Shown here piece after piece: positions 33,601 to 46,096 of a stretch of DNA of 64,000 nt (within the stretch, counting starts at the first letter, position 1; every line of letters starts with the position of its first letter). Under the pieces are notes generated by a model. It made no database searches and was not told the DNA's origin. It saw only the letters and a list, made by a program, of their open reading frames with translations. The DNA is from Hansfordia pulvinata (lineage: Eukaryota > Ascomycota > Sordariomycetes > Xylariales), in contig BJKQ01000019.1 in the NCBI GenBank assembly GCA_006538405.1, positions 1 through 64,000 on the forward strand. Reading direction: 5' to 3'. Both the position numbers and the translations under genes were made by a program.

Positions 33601-35900
33601 CGAAATGTGAATGATCGGTCTCTGCCGAGAGGCGCGCCCAGACTGCCGAGCCCGCCAAGCGGCCCCGTGGCACTACGGAGGTGCTATTTGTGTCTCCCTG
33701 CCTGGGGACCGTGGCCACGCAGACGGGGGTACCGTCGTGGGACCGTGGCCACCCACCTACGCAATGCCGAGCCTGGCAGAGATGGCAGCGATGGCCCTAT
33801 TGCCCTTGGCGGTTGGGGAATGACCTGGTCTGCCGTTCCTTGCATCCACCCGCAGGTGTATCCAGCACACGGCGACGCACGATAAGTGAGAGGCACGAGA
33901 GGGTAAGACCGCCAAGAGCGACGATGGTGATAACCCGGCCAAGGCCCAATTTACCGACCAGGAGCAGCCAAGCAGCAGCAGCGTCGCCAAGCCCAAGCAA
34001 GGCACACAGCGACGCCCCTTGGGTGACCGACTTGTGTCTGCTGCCCGCCGTCTGCCGGCTGATTCGTGGCTTGGTTGTCATTACGACTGCCGGTGCGCGT
34101 CGCCAGGAGGCACAGCAGAGCAGCCAAGAACCAAGCAAGACTCGCAGAGGACGAGCACGAGTAGGGACTTCTGCTGCTGGAATGCGCAATGGCGGTCCCG
34201 GAAACAGAAACACCGACCTGTGCCGATGCTCTTGGCTTGGGGCCGCGAGTTCGAGCACTCGTACGCAGTATAACCCCCTCCCCAATCATCGTGTGATTAC
34301 CATGAAACACGCAACACAGCGGCGTCTTGGCTGTCTGCTCTCGTCTTGGATCTGCCCACCTCTTCCCCCAAAGCCCAGAGAAAAGGGGATCTATGGGCAG
34401 CCGCCCGGCATGTACGGGATACGGGATGCATACTCTACGAGTACTCGTCTCGCACGCAGACGGGCCACGGAGGGCGGAAAGGGGGGGACGCGACGAGGCG
34501 GGCCAGGCCGGACCGGACCAGCCCAGTCGGTGGTCAGTCTCTCATCAGTCTGCGCGCGCGCGGCGTGAGTTGAGGCATTTGCGGCCTTTTCCTTGCCTAC
34601 AACCTGGCGCACAACTGCCCGTCTGGAAAGTTCTGTCGCAGCAATAGCGCCCACCCGGGCCTGGGCACCGATACAGCGCGCATCGCTACTGGCCACCCTC
34701 TAGAACCCCGGCCGGATAGATCGAAGTGAGGGTTTAAAAAAAGAAAACCAGGATGCCCCCCCTCGATCCAGACAGCCCGCACCACACCTCGCAGCCCAGC
34801 AGGACGTGCCATGGAATCTTGGGGGAGATCGTTATCGCGCTGGGCCGTTGAAGCCTTGGCGCCCAGCAGCAGCGACCGGGGGAGGCGACCGCGGCGACCA
34901 GGTCGGGGAACTTGACGACACGGGCGGGCAGACACTCGGGCCAGCAGCCAGCAGCCAGTGGCCAGTGGCCAGTGTGGCCAGGACACAGCGCAGCTCAGTA
35001 CCCCGTTACTCCGTACGCGCGAGTAGCGCCGGCAACCCCAGAAGAGACCCGAGGACAGGCAGGTGCTGACTGGCGACACAGACTTGCCGTCTCCCCAAAC
35101 GAGTGAGCCAATCTTGACTCAGCCAGGGGCGATTACGCCAAGGCGGCAGGCGTCTTTGTCTCTGCAGGCGGCGGTGGTGAGGTACACGAGTAGCAGATCC
35201 TGGGGCAAAGCCCCCCATTCCCATTCTATGTTTCTGGGCCCAAGGCACCATGGCAACAATAGCTCCTTGGGCCACGCGAAATGACGGCGTAGGCGGCGGG
35301 AAGGATCGCGAGCGCGCCTGTCAGCGGCCACGAGTCGCCTCCCCCAAGACAAGCAGGCCGCATGCGGGTTGTCGCCAGTCACACTGTCTATCTGTGTGTC
35401 TGTCTACCGACGAGACGGGTATCTGCTTGTCTGGGAGGAGCGCAGCAGCCAAGACTGCCGCACAGTGTGGTGAGGTGTGGTGTGGGCAGCGGCCTGCCAA
35501 GAGACGCTTCTGTGCGACGGCCCTGCGCGACATACGAGTATCGCGCGGAGCTTCCGTCTGGGGAAACCCCAAGTTCCTTGCCTTGCTTGGCCTGCGAGGC
35601 CGCAGGACGTCCAAAGGACCACCCGTACTCGTACGGACAGGCACTCGTGGGCGCCAGCGCTCTGCCCGCGTGCCGAGAGCAGGCTGACGGGTTTCGAAAC
35701 ACCGACGAGGGTTTCTCGTGCGCATGGGAAGCAAGGCGCGCTGAGCCATTGTCTCAAGGGCCGCCCTGAGGCTCTTGGCCCAGGCTCTTGGCCCAGGCTC
35801 TTGGCCCAGGACGGCGGTCCGCGGGAGGCCATTGCGGTGCGCAGGGCGAGGCAGCGTAGTATCTATCGAGCGGGCTACAGGACGACAGTTGCAGGCTCGA
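30671..35900. other. Gene-free region, left part
   Basis: This begins with the 3' UTR of the secreted-protein gene. No gene can be supported on either strand. Frames such as 33681-34568 (+, 295 codons) are strings of Arg/Pro/Ser without motifs. A short Ser/Gly-rich frame at 31997-32230 (+, beginning MSQSSSSAPQRTPF) is the least implausible candidate, but it has no support. Features seen are an exact GTACTCGTAC at 35625-35634, TACTCCGTAC at 35007-35016 and a 14-bp triple repeat at 35771-35811. It may contain non-coding RNA, which sequence alone cannot show. Confidence 0.45.
35771..35811. repeat. 14-bp tandem repeat (GCTCTTGGCCCAGG)
   Basis: Three near-perfect head-to-tail copies in non-coding DNA. 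Confidence 0.9.
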
Positions 35901-38221
35901 GCCGGCGCCGTCTTCTCACGTCACGGCCCGGAGCAGCCAGTGGACGCGATGTGATACTGCGTAGGTAATCATGCCTGCGTCGCGGGCAGGATGGATCGGG
36001 GCCCGGCAAGCTCAAGCTTTTTCGGACCCTGTCCTAATGCTCTGCTTTTCGCCCTTTTCCCCGGACCGCTTGCCCTTCCGATCGAGACCGGGCCGGGGGC
36101 CCCGTCGGGTTTCTCGATTATCATTACGTTACGCCAACCTGCCAGATATCTGGGATGGCAAGGTGCGGGAGGGCAGAGAGCCTACGGAGTAGACATTCCT
36201 GGCGGCTCAGGCGGCGTGCGGATTTGACAGCTGGCCGGCCGGGCTGGGCTGGGCTTCCGGGGAGTGTGGCATTTCTCTTTCAGAGATTCGAAGCCCATCT
36301 CGAAAACGGGCAGAGCCACAGACACGCCATCACGCCCACGACGCGTGCGAGCAGAGGACGGGGCGGGATACATACGAGGAGACGCCGCGGAGTGGAGCGG
36401 CGGGCACTCCGCAGACTGGGGGACGACGGGCGAAATTATATTATATCGTGTGCTAGCATTGTTTACAACTCGACCACTTGGGACAAGCATGCCTCTCTCT
36501 GCCAGCTCCTCCCGCACGCATTCGCAGTACTCGTACCTGGATCGGTGGGGAACGTTGGTGACGGGAGGAGCCAGCTAATAGTTTGGTGATATCTCTCTTC
36601 TCTCTCTCAACGGGTACGGGTACGGGCACAGACACAAGCCGGGACGCGGCTTTTTTGGGGGGGGGGGGAATCGCACATGGATCGCAATGTCGGCCAGCGG
36701 GCGGGCGGAGTGCGCCCCTTTCCCATCCGTGGAGCTGTGCTCCTGGCTGACAGGCTTTCTGGAGAGCTGCTGTGGTGCTATGGACCTGTGGTGTTGTGGT
36801 GCTCACCTGAAGTAGCTGTGGCCGACCAACCCACCCACACCGAACCCACCAGCCCACCAACAACGTACTCGCAGCCGACTGGGGGGGGGGGACCCGTTCG
36901 GTTCGTGTGGGATGGGTGTGGGTTGTAGACGCGAGTTGGGTTTCTTGGGGGGCGCGCTTGACAGGAGCTATCCTACGTACGAGTAGTGCAATCTCGGCCG
37001 TGCGAGAGGTGTTCGTGGTGGTGGAGGAGGAGGAGGAGGAGAGGAGCAGTGCTGGTAGGTGGTAGCGCCGTTGGCCTTTCCCCCATGACTCTCGCCCACT
37101 CGAGCAACCCACTCTCACGATGGGCGAGATTATCAAGAAGAAACGAAATTTCAGAAGCCCCCCCCCCCCCCCCCTCCTCCCAATTGGGACCTTGCAAAAG
37201 CCCCATCGTCGAGTCAATACCCGCTTCTGGAAGGGTGTGTGTGTGTGTGTGAGAGCAAATCGCGATTCAGGCTTCTACCGAAAAGACATGATGGGAAAAA
37301 AGCTTGGTTCGACGACCACACCCACCGCGTCCGGGACACGAGGTGGGAAGCTCGAAGCTTGAACCCTTGCCCTTTTTTTTCTCTGCTGCTGCCCTCTGCA
37401 CTCTCCACTTGCTTGCGCGAGTCGTGGGGACACAGGACGGGGCAAGCTTCCTGCGACGGAGAACGAGTACGTACCCGCTGTGCTGTACTCGTACGGGATA
37501 GCTCTTCTGCTAAGGAAGCTCGTAGCAGCTTGTTATTAGGTTAGGTACGTACGGGACACCGACGCGTGTCTGTATATATTCACGGGGCAGGCAGTGGCAG
37601 GGGCAGGGGGACGGAAGTACACAATCTGACCGCCAGACGAACTTTGGTGACCTGTAGCCGAGCGACAAGGGGAGGGGAAGCAATTTATCTGCCTCGTTCT
37701 CTTCCGGTGGAACGACCTGAAGAACAACAAGTCCTGTCCATGGCACGCGGCACGATCCATCCTCGGTGGCGGGCCGCGGGCCAGGGCAGATCAGCAACGA
37801 AGAGAGGCTGCCGGGGTGGGAGGCGGCGGGAGGATCGTGAGACATTTGCGGCGTTTTCGTCGTTTCTCTCTCTCTACCCCCCGGACTAAAGCGTTAATAA
37901 GGGAAGGCGGTTCGTGCGGCTCGCGCGTTCTCGTTCCCTCGTCGCCAACGCAACCGGCGCGCGTTCCCGAGGCCCGCCGGCAACGGCTGCCCGGGGTGGT
38001 GGTGGTGGTGGTACTTGTACGGGCATTGTCTGTGGTCACAGGTATTCGTAATGACAATCGTCACTCGCACTACGAGTACAGAGTTACGAGTGAGTAATAA
38101 GTTCAGCGCCGCGAAGGGCACGGTAACGAGACCATCAACGGATTACCGGTTACGCTTCTCGCACCAGTAGGTCAAAAAAAAAATACGTCGCGGCTCGCGC
38201 GTCGGGAAAAATGGACAGAGC

Positions 38222-38310
38222 CAGCGAGCGAGCGAGCGAGCGAGCGGCTTTGCTAGCAGCAGAAAGCAGAAAGGAGCTCACGCCTCGCCTCGCCTCGCCT
38301 CGCCTCGCCT
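38222..38310. repeat. (GCGA)n tract and (CGCCT)6 tract
   Basis: Two separate short tandem arrays: GCGA/GAGC tetranucleotides at about 38222-38246 and six CGCCT pentanucleotides at 38281-38310. Both are non-coding. Confidence 0.9.
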
Positions 38311-39219
38311 CGCTCGCGGGCTCGAAGGGGGGTTAGTTACGAGTAGCTAGGCCGTCCACCCCTGCTGCGAGCGACCCACCCCTCCCGTAATATCCGAAAA
38401 AGAGCCATTTGTTGTTTTTCTCGACTCGACAGACAGAGGGCCACTGCTCGCCGCACCTGGGTATCTGCCTGCGCTTCGCGAGTGGACCCCCCTTTGGACC
38501 TACGCGTAGGTACTCGTACGTAGAGAACGATGCCCGGGAAATAAGGCAGCGCGACGCCGTAGGCCGTCTGCGGACGACCGACCACCACACCACGGTGAAA
38601 AGAAGCCCTGTGCTAGGCCGCAGGCTGTCTAGCATGTCCACACCCCTTGCCCTCCCCTCTGTGTCATGTCTCGCCGACTCTTGGGATCGAATTTCGCCAT
38701 GCAGAGCGTGGAGGGTCGATGGAAATGTCCCGCTAGTCAGGCCAAAAAGAAACACCCCCACCCTCTCTCTTTCTCTCATCAGCGTGGCCTCCCTGGGCTC
38801 TCCCTGCTAGCCGGGTATCTGCTCCGTGCAGAGTGGTCCCGCGGGGGCACCTCTTGTCTGCCTGTCTCCATCTTCCAGACATGGTGACGTCGGGGATGAA
38901 TCCCACGCCCGACCCCTTTGGAGGAGGCTGATGGGTGGGCAAGACAAGTCAGCCAGCCGGGGAAAGCCCAGCCAAGCCCCAGGGAGAGAGAGAGAGAGCT
39001 GCAGAAAGCCCGCCTGTCTCGGTCGGTTGGGGGTTCTGCACGAGAAACGAGGCCCTCGCAATTGGGGATGGGCTGTCTCTCTAGCGCATCGTGAGGTCGG
39101 CTTCGAATGGGATAGCTGGGGCGGATCCTGCAGCCCATCTGGACAAGCGCGCCCTGTGACAAGGCCATTTGCGATCACGGCAGCACCGTAGCGGCCTAGC
39201 ACGAGGATGCCCGTAAGCT

Positions 39220-39278
39220 GCCCGCAGAGAGTGCCCGCAGAGAGTGCCCGCAGAGAGTGCCCGCAGAGAGTGCCCGCT
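39220..39278. repeat. 13-bp tandem repeat (GCCCGCAGAGAGT)
   Basis: Four perfect copies plus a partial fifth. The 13-bp unit is not a multiple of three and the DNA is non-coding. Confidence 0.92.
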
Positions 39279-42200
39279 TGGAGAGAGCGCGAGCACGAGT
39301 ATCCGTACGCCGTCGTCTTTCGTCCATCAGTACGAGTAGCGACGAACTGCGCTGCTGTCCGTGGTGGTGGTGCTGGTGGCTGGCCGCGTCTTGCCATACT
39401 CGTACGCGCAAAGCTGTCGCGGCTAGATGAATCGCACCAACCCGGCAGAACGGGTATTCCCTGCTCCCACTCCTCCCACCCCCCTTACCTCTAACCCCCG
39501 GACGGTATCGCGATTCGGGCAGTTTCCGGCGATGGAGTGTCTGAGATACGGGGGCCCAGGGAATGCTGGGCTGGCCGGGCGACGGGCGGGTGACGGCGGG
39601 ACGGGCTGGGCTGGACGGCCAAGAGCCACGCAGGCGAAGGACGCCGCAGAAGCAGACTCCCCCCCCAAAAGACGGGGATGCTCTGCCCCCGTCCCGGGCG
39701 CGCACCGATCCATCGGGTTTTGGCCGTGTTTTGCTGCGCTGTTTCGCATCATCATGGATCTGATTGGCAAACAGGTGACCAGCATCCGTAATGATTACGG
39801 CCCACGACTCGCTGAGCACACCCACGCACACCCACGCACACACACATGGGGAATTTCGCGGTCAGGCTAAGCAGGGCCGGGGATGGGATCGGCAGCTCGG
39901 GGGAGACGGACATGGGGAGGAATCCAGGGCGTCAGGACAGGCGTCGCTTGGCTGCTCCCCCGGCGGGCGGCCCTCGTGTCCCTGCGAGCGCGAGCTGTGG
40001 GCCGCCAATTCGCGCGGCGGTTCAGCAGCAGCCACAGCCAGCATTGCGCCCTTTCATCAACGTCGACCAGGCCTGGCCTGGGCTTGCCTGGCCTGGGAGT
40101 GTGTATCGGCCGAGTGCTGGGCGAGCCACGGACGGCGGAACGGCGGCCGCGGCGATAGATCAGCTGGGCCGGACCGCCGACCTCGCTGCTCGGCGCTCGC
40201 GACATTCAAATTCGACCGCATGTGTGAGTACGAGTATTGCACCGCCGCTCGTGGTGTGGCGTGACGTGACGTGACGTACTCGTGCCTGCGCCTGCGCCTG
40301 CGCCTGTGCATCACGAGTATCGGCCCCTCCTCGCGCCGCCGCACCACGCCGGCGGAGGGTTGAAGGCTGACGTGACGGACGAATGCCCTCACAGGCCGCC
40401 CAGGTCGCCATTGAGGCATATCTGTGGTTGGCTGGGCCGCACCCAAGATGGCAGTTGGTGCACGCCTCTTGGCAAAGGCCAGCCCTCCAGCCAGCCAGCC
40501 AGCGAGCGAGGCCAGCCACAACCGCGACGGCCACCTCCTTGGCGCCCAGGTGTCGGTCGGCAATTGCTGGATGCTTCCAGGCCGATCACGGTCGGAATAG
40601 GCTCGTCGTTGAGGCTGCAGCGAGGCAATTATGCGGCGCGCTGATCGACAAAGCCCACCCTGCTGTGCCTGTGGCCGGGCATTTTTAGACACTGCAGCCC
40701 GTGACCCTTTGCCCCCCCCTCCCAGCAAGGTGAAGAGAGGGGGAAAATGGCTCGAGGTAACTCGTAGAGCCCCAACAGAGACACGGTCGCGCAGTAGCGG
40801 GCGGCGGCCATACCGAGCATGAGGCGAGCCGCCTGCCCGCAAAGGGGAAGCTGGGGCAGCTGGCCTGGGCGGGCAGGCGACAACGGCGTTCACCGAATCC
40901 TTCTCCGACTTCTAGGGTCGTCTTGGCTGCCACAGGTGCGTGGGTGCCGGTCGGTCGCGTCCACGCCGAGGAAAATTTTTCTCTGCATTGGCTCGCTCGC
41001 AGGTCTCCGGCGACTTCCGAGCGGGCGTCCGGGAATGCGCTGGGCATAGCACTCTCACACTCGACTCGCCCATGGTCGCCCACGGTCGCCCATGCTCGTT
41101 CGCCATCGCGGCACCGCGGCCACCCCCAGTCCCAGTCGTCTGCCCCTCGGCCAGTCTCTGATGAGCTGAACAAGGCCTTGTGATCAGCCGCCCGTTTGGG
41201 CAAGGCGCTCGACCAGCACCCGGCTCTGTCTGTCTTGCAGGGAGCACGGACTGTTGGTCATGACGTAGTGGTTGCAAGCCACGTTGGGCGGCACGGCAGA
41301 CGAGCAGCACGCCCGTTGGCCAATGCCGGAGTGGGCGGGCGGCGAGGGTTGCATCGTACTCGTAGCTGGCGTGTGCCTGTAGCCGTGTGCCTGTAGCTCG
41401 TGCTGGCGTGTATCCGTACGGGCGCTCGTAGCAGCAGCATCGCAGCTGATGAGCTGCGTGATAGGATTTGATTGCTCGGCCGCCCACTCGCTGAAGATCA
41501 ATCCGCCAAAACGGCCTGCCCGGCACCGGCTCCTCTGCCAGTACGAGTAAGCCCGCCAGCTGGGGCTTACGAAAAGAGGGGACGCCAGAGGGAAAAAGAG
41601 CTCGCCCGAGCTGACCCAGTCACGCCAGTATCCGAAAGAGAGACAATAATGAGGATGGTCGCCCGCTGGAGACACGGCAAAGCGGGAGCCCCCTCCCCCA
41701 ATAGCGTCCTGCTAGACTCGTGTCGTACGCCGGCCGTACTCCATTCGGCCGCTCGATGAGGTCCCCATAGTATGGGAGGGTAACGGGGTCACGAGAGCGC
41801 CGAAAGAGCCTCAGCGATCAACGGCGGTCTGCCTCGCGGTGGGCGGGCGCGGGGGCTCGTCTGCCTGTGTCTGCGGCCGTGCATAATCGTACATACGACA
41901 CACGCGGCCCCGGCTTCGCGGTCACCTGCTGTGTCTGCCGGCGCAGAGGCATCTCTTGTAGGTAAAGGTAGCTTGGTGTACGAGTGTTGGCGACTGCAGG
42001 TGCGCGTACGAGCACTGGCCTCGTAGGCTGCGCGGGATACCGAGTACGATAGGGCGGGCGAGGGCTTGTCCTTGTCGGGGTGTCCCTCGGCTCAAGAATC
42101 GGCAATGGCTATGCGTGAGCGGCCCCGACACCACGCCGAGCTAGTCGCTGTCGTGCTCACGCACACCGCGGAGGTGCGAGGACCAGGCAGATCCAGTCAG

Positions 42201-43404
42201 GCCCAGAAAGGCCAGTCAGGCCAGTCAGGCCCAGTCAGGCAGACTGGTGGCCGCTGGGTCCGGGGAGGCAGAATGACGGAGGTGGTGGCCAACGGGAATC
42301 CTTTCGATATGGTGGTGGCCGTGTGGTGGTGGTGGTGGTGGTGGTGGCGGCGACGGCAACGGCGACAGCGCGGCGTCAGCGCGGCGACGGCGACAGCGGC
42401 GGGCTCACTCGTAGCTCACAGGGCGAACGCGACCATGGGACACGGTCCGAACGACAGCCCAAATCTGATCGATGGGCGGCCGGCCAATGGGAAGAGGCAG
42501 ATATCGGCGACACACCACGACGCCGATGAGAAGAGTTTTCCGGCACTGTGCATCCAGACTGTGTACTCGCATGGGGCCGGGCACTTGCGAGAAAGGGTGC
42601 CTTTGTGCCTGCCCACTTGTCAGGCCCAGCAGCTAGCCCGACCTGGCGGGGCTTCTGGGGCGGCTGCTGATTGGCCTACAGGCAGGACAAGCTTCGCCTT
42701 GGGCCAAGGTGCCAAGGGTGATCCGAAACGAAAAGTGGGCCCGGGCCCTGACACGATCAAAACAACAGAGTCAAGACTCTGGAGATGGTCGACAGCTCGC
42801 CCAGCGGCCAGTTGGGCGAGCAGCCTGGTCGCAGCGGTGCAATTGGCAGGTCGCGGGCGGTCTGCAGCTCGAGCGAGTTTTTCGCGCGTGCGGGAGCGCG
42901 GCGGAGCGGGCGAGCGAGGCCGGAAGCTGGGCGGACGCCCATTCGCGGCTCTGCGCGGCGCAAGAAAATCACGCAGCCAGAGCTGCCCCCCAGAGCGCAC
43001 GACACGACTCGGTAGGCCAATTCCCATGGAGGCCGCGTCGCATTGGCTGGATGGGATTGGATGCATGCAGGGCGACTCGGGTACCCGTGGGCGGGCGTAC
43101 GAGCACGCGTACGAGCACCGCACTCTGTACCGGCGCGCGGGGATGGGGCCTGGTGCGTGGGGACGAGCAGCGAGCAGGTACTCGTACCTGCGCTGGCCCG
43201 GGCGCGATTGCGATCCAGAGGAGCCCGATAGTACCGAGCACACATCGGGACGGGGGACATGGAGAAGCGTGTGAGGCACTGTGAGGGTGGTGTGTACGAG
43301 TCCAGTACAGCCATCTATCTCGGCGAGGTGGGGCCTGGGCACACCCACTCTAGCTGATACCACGGCGCTCCCCAGCAGTGTCGACGTTGCCGAGGGCGCT
43401 CCAG

Positions 43405-43462
43405 GCGGTTCACTGTGCTCCCCTGCGGTTCACTGTGCTCCCCGGCGGTTCACTGTGCTCCG
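43405..43462. repeat. 20-bp tandem repeat (GCGGTTCACTGTGCTCCCC)
   Basis: Three copies that differ only at the last bases of each unit, in the gene-free region upstream of PMA1. Confidence 0.9.
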
Positions 43463-45699
43463 CCGGCTGCATTCGCGGCTGACCACCTCAGGCACACCAG
43501 GCCTCGACGTGCGCGGCTGACTGTGAGCGAGCGAGCACTGCTGCCCTCCTCCAGGTCTGTGCTACTCGATTCGACGACTAGTCAGTCCCGCTCTGCTTCC
43601 GTCCATTGTCGCCGTGAACGCGGCGGGTCGGCTCTGCAGGCGACGTCGGTGCTGCTCGTCCTGACCGAGCGCGAAAAAAGTCTATTTCCCACCCCGTCCG
43701 TCTCCTTTCCCTTCCCCGGCACGCCGCCGCCAGGTCCTGGGCTGCCCACTACGGAGTAGGCTCGACGCGCTCGAGATTACTGTCAGGCGTTTTCTGGCGG
43801 AGACGTTTGAAGCTGCAACCCGGATCCTGGCCCGGATGGCGGTGGTGGTCGACAGCCGGGAAGATGGAACCGTTGTCGCCTCGAGTCGCCGGCGGCTGTC
43901 GCAGTCCACGTCCGCCCGCCTGGCCGTCCGCGCAGAGATCCCGTTAGTAATAAAGTGGTTACAGATCGAGCCTATCTGCGGCCATGACTCTTGTCCCCAG
44001 GACCCTGGAGGCACCTTACTCGCATCCCACACAAAACCGACAGCAGACTCGATGCGGTGGGTATATCAAGGTTTGGCCACGGTCAAGGACGGCCCAGACC
44101 TGGGGGTGTTGAGCCGGGTTGCAGGCCCGGGGAGCGCTGGGCATACTCCGTACTCGCGGCGCTGGGCATCCTCGCGGCGCTGGGCATGCCTGACTGGCAA
44201 CCCGAAAGTCTCTCATTAACCGGGCCTCCAGTCGTCAATCAATCTCTCGTGGCCATCCTCCTGACCTGACGCGCGCCGAAGCCAGAAAGACGCGGGGCGC
44301 CCCAGACCAGCAGCCAGCCAGCCAGCCGCGAGCCGGACCCGGCAGGCAGGCAGCGTGAATTGTTGTTGTTGTTGTTATTGTGCTCTGCCGGTGGATGCCT
44401 CGCGGGAAATGAGACCGTGTGCGCCCGTGGGTCGTACGGAGTACGGGGCAGGCATTTGACGAGATTGGGAGCAGAGCATCGTGGACTACTCGTACCTACG
44501 ACTAACTACCGCAAGCGGCCGTGGCCCTCGATTGCGATGAATGACACCCAAAAGGCCCGCGACACGGCAATCCGTAGGAAGGGGTGAGAGGCCCTAACAG
44601 TACAGCTCTCCGTGGCCCACCGTTCGAGCTGGCAGAGACATCCACCCGTGGCCCGTCTGCCTCTGCTTCTGCTGCGTGCGTCCTGCCGAGTGCGTACAGG
44701 CTGCGTGCCTGCGCCGGCCCGCCCAGAGCTCTGCCCCCGCAAACCGTAATGAGCGGCGCGGACGAGGACCAAAACACTGCGGTGCCCGTCCGGGTCGAGC
44801 ATCGGCCGCGCCTGTGGGTGACGGACACGGCGATGGCGCGATGGATGGCGATGTAATGACTATGGGCGGGCCTCCCCCAGTGCGCAGTGCCGGGGGGGGA
44901 GGCGAGGCGGCGGGCGGCGGGCGACGGCGGGCAGGCGACAGGGTACGGGGGTACGCAGAGCTACGAGACGGTACCGGCGGTACTTGCTGGTGAACCTGCG
45001 AGACTTGGATGCGTCAAAAGGTGCACAGGGCTATTGTCTGCTCGTCACCTTGGCAAGCACAGCAGGCAGGACCTACTCCCAGTCTCGTTTGTCCCGCGCC
45101 GAGAGAATGGCGACTTGGGAGGCGCCTTGTCGGCTTGGCAGGCAGGACGCCTCTCACGCCCTCGGTGCCGCAGGTGCTGCCACACAGCACATCCATCAGA
45201 GCCGTCGTGCCTGGGCAACCGCAGGGCATGCCGGCAGACAGACTGGAGACTTGGAAGAGGCAAAAAAGTCACTCAGCGTGCTCAGGTATCCCCGGGAGTC
45301 GATGGAACCGGGGGGGGGGGGGGGAAGACGTACCGCAGGAGCTGGTGGGTGCTGCATGTGGATTCCCCACGGGCTGGGGCAGACCCACGGGTACGCCGGT
45401 ACGCGGCGGGCCCACGAGCTCCAGACAGGAAGAACCCACCTTCGCCCACCGTGGCAGCAGAGCCCACAATTTCTTCGGTCGAGCAAGTCCCAGCTGCTGT
45501 GCTCCAGTTTCGGCTGCTAGCGCGCCTTGCCCTTCTGGGAGCCGGGCCTCGTTACCTCGTGCGGCTGCCGCTGCTGCTGCTGCTGTTGCTGCTGTACTCG
45601 AGGTAGCTCTGCTGGCGCGGTGTTTCTGCGTGCGCTGCCGCGAGGTCAATGTTTGCGGGCGTCACGCACCAACACGACCTCACATGTACCTCATCCCGT

Positions 45700-46096
45700 C
45701 ACCCGCAGACAGAAAGAGAGAGAGCGAGAGAGCGAGAGGTTCCCCCCGGGAGCCACACACACGCACAATCCCCCCCCCTCCACACCCCCCCCAAACAAGA
45801 GATTACCGCAGAGGCGCTTCTGATAATAAAAACCTCCCGTCCACACCTCCCTCGACGCCATTCTTTCCTCTCTTATTCCCTTCCTTCTTCACCACGTGAA
45901 AGACGCCTTCGACCCGTCGACTGGTTTCGCTCCCAACACGTCCTCCGTGGTGCCTCACCTAGACAATCCCCCCTCTGTTGTTTTGTTTCCTTGCTTCCCT
46001 AAGAAACAAACCTCCGGACTCGACGCGACCTAGATCTTACCAACCCACCTCTCCTTAATACTCCCAGTAAGACTGCCGACCTGACCGACCCCAACC
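45700..46096 (+). promoter_or_regulatory. Probable PMA1 promoter/5' leader
   Basis: A GA-rich patch (about 45713-45739) is followed by long C runs and CA tracts (about 45741-45795) and then CT-rich sequence up to the start codon (context CCAACCATGGCC). Such composition is typical of strong filamentous-fungal promoters. The exact transcription start is not visible, and a leader intron cannot be excluded. Confidence 0.4.

Larger units (their letters stand above)
35901..46096. other. Gene-free region upstream of PMA1, right part
   Basis: About 10 kb without a supportable gene. It is the densest part of the window for the GTACTCGTAC word (exact at 36527, 37485, 38510 and 43178, with many one-mismatch forms, for example near 39397, 40227, 41355 and 44489) and for TACTCCGTA/TACGGAGTA (36183, 43750, 44144, 44434). 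It holds several short tandem repeats (38222-38246, 38281-38310, 39220-39278, 43405-43462). The right end (about 45700-46096) is rich in C and CA tracts and is the probable PMA1 promoter and leader. The largest open frame (42066-43274, +, 402 codons) is low-complexity with a Trp run read from a GTG repeat and is not called. Confidence 0.5.

Noticed and set aside
42066..43274. 402-codon + strand frame in the gene-free region
   Set aside because: Low-complexity, includes a Trp run read from a GTG repeat, no motifs and no splice-supported extension.
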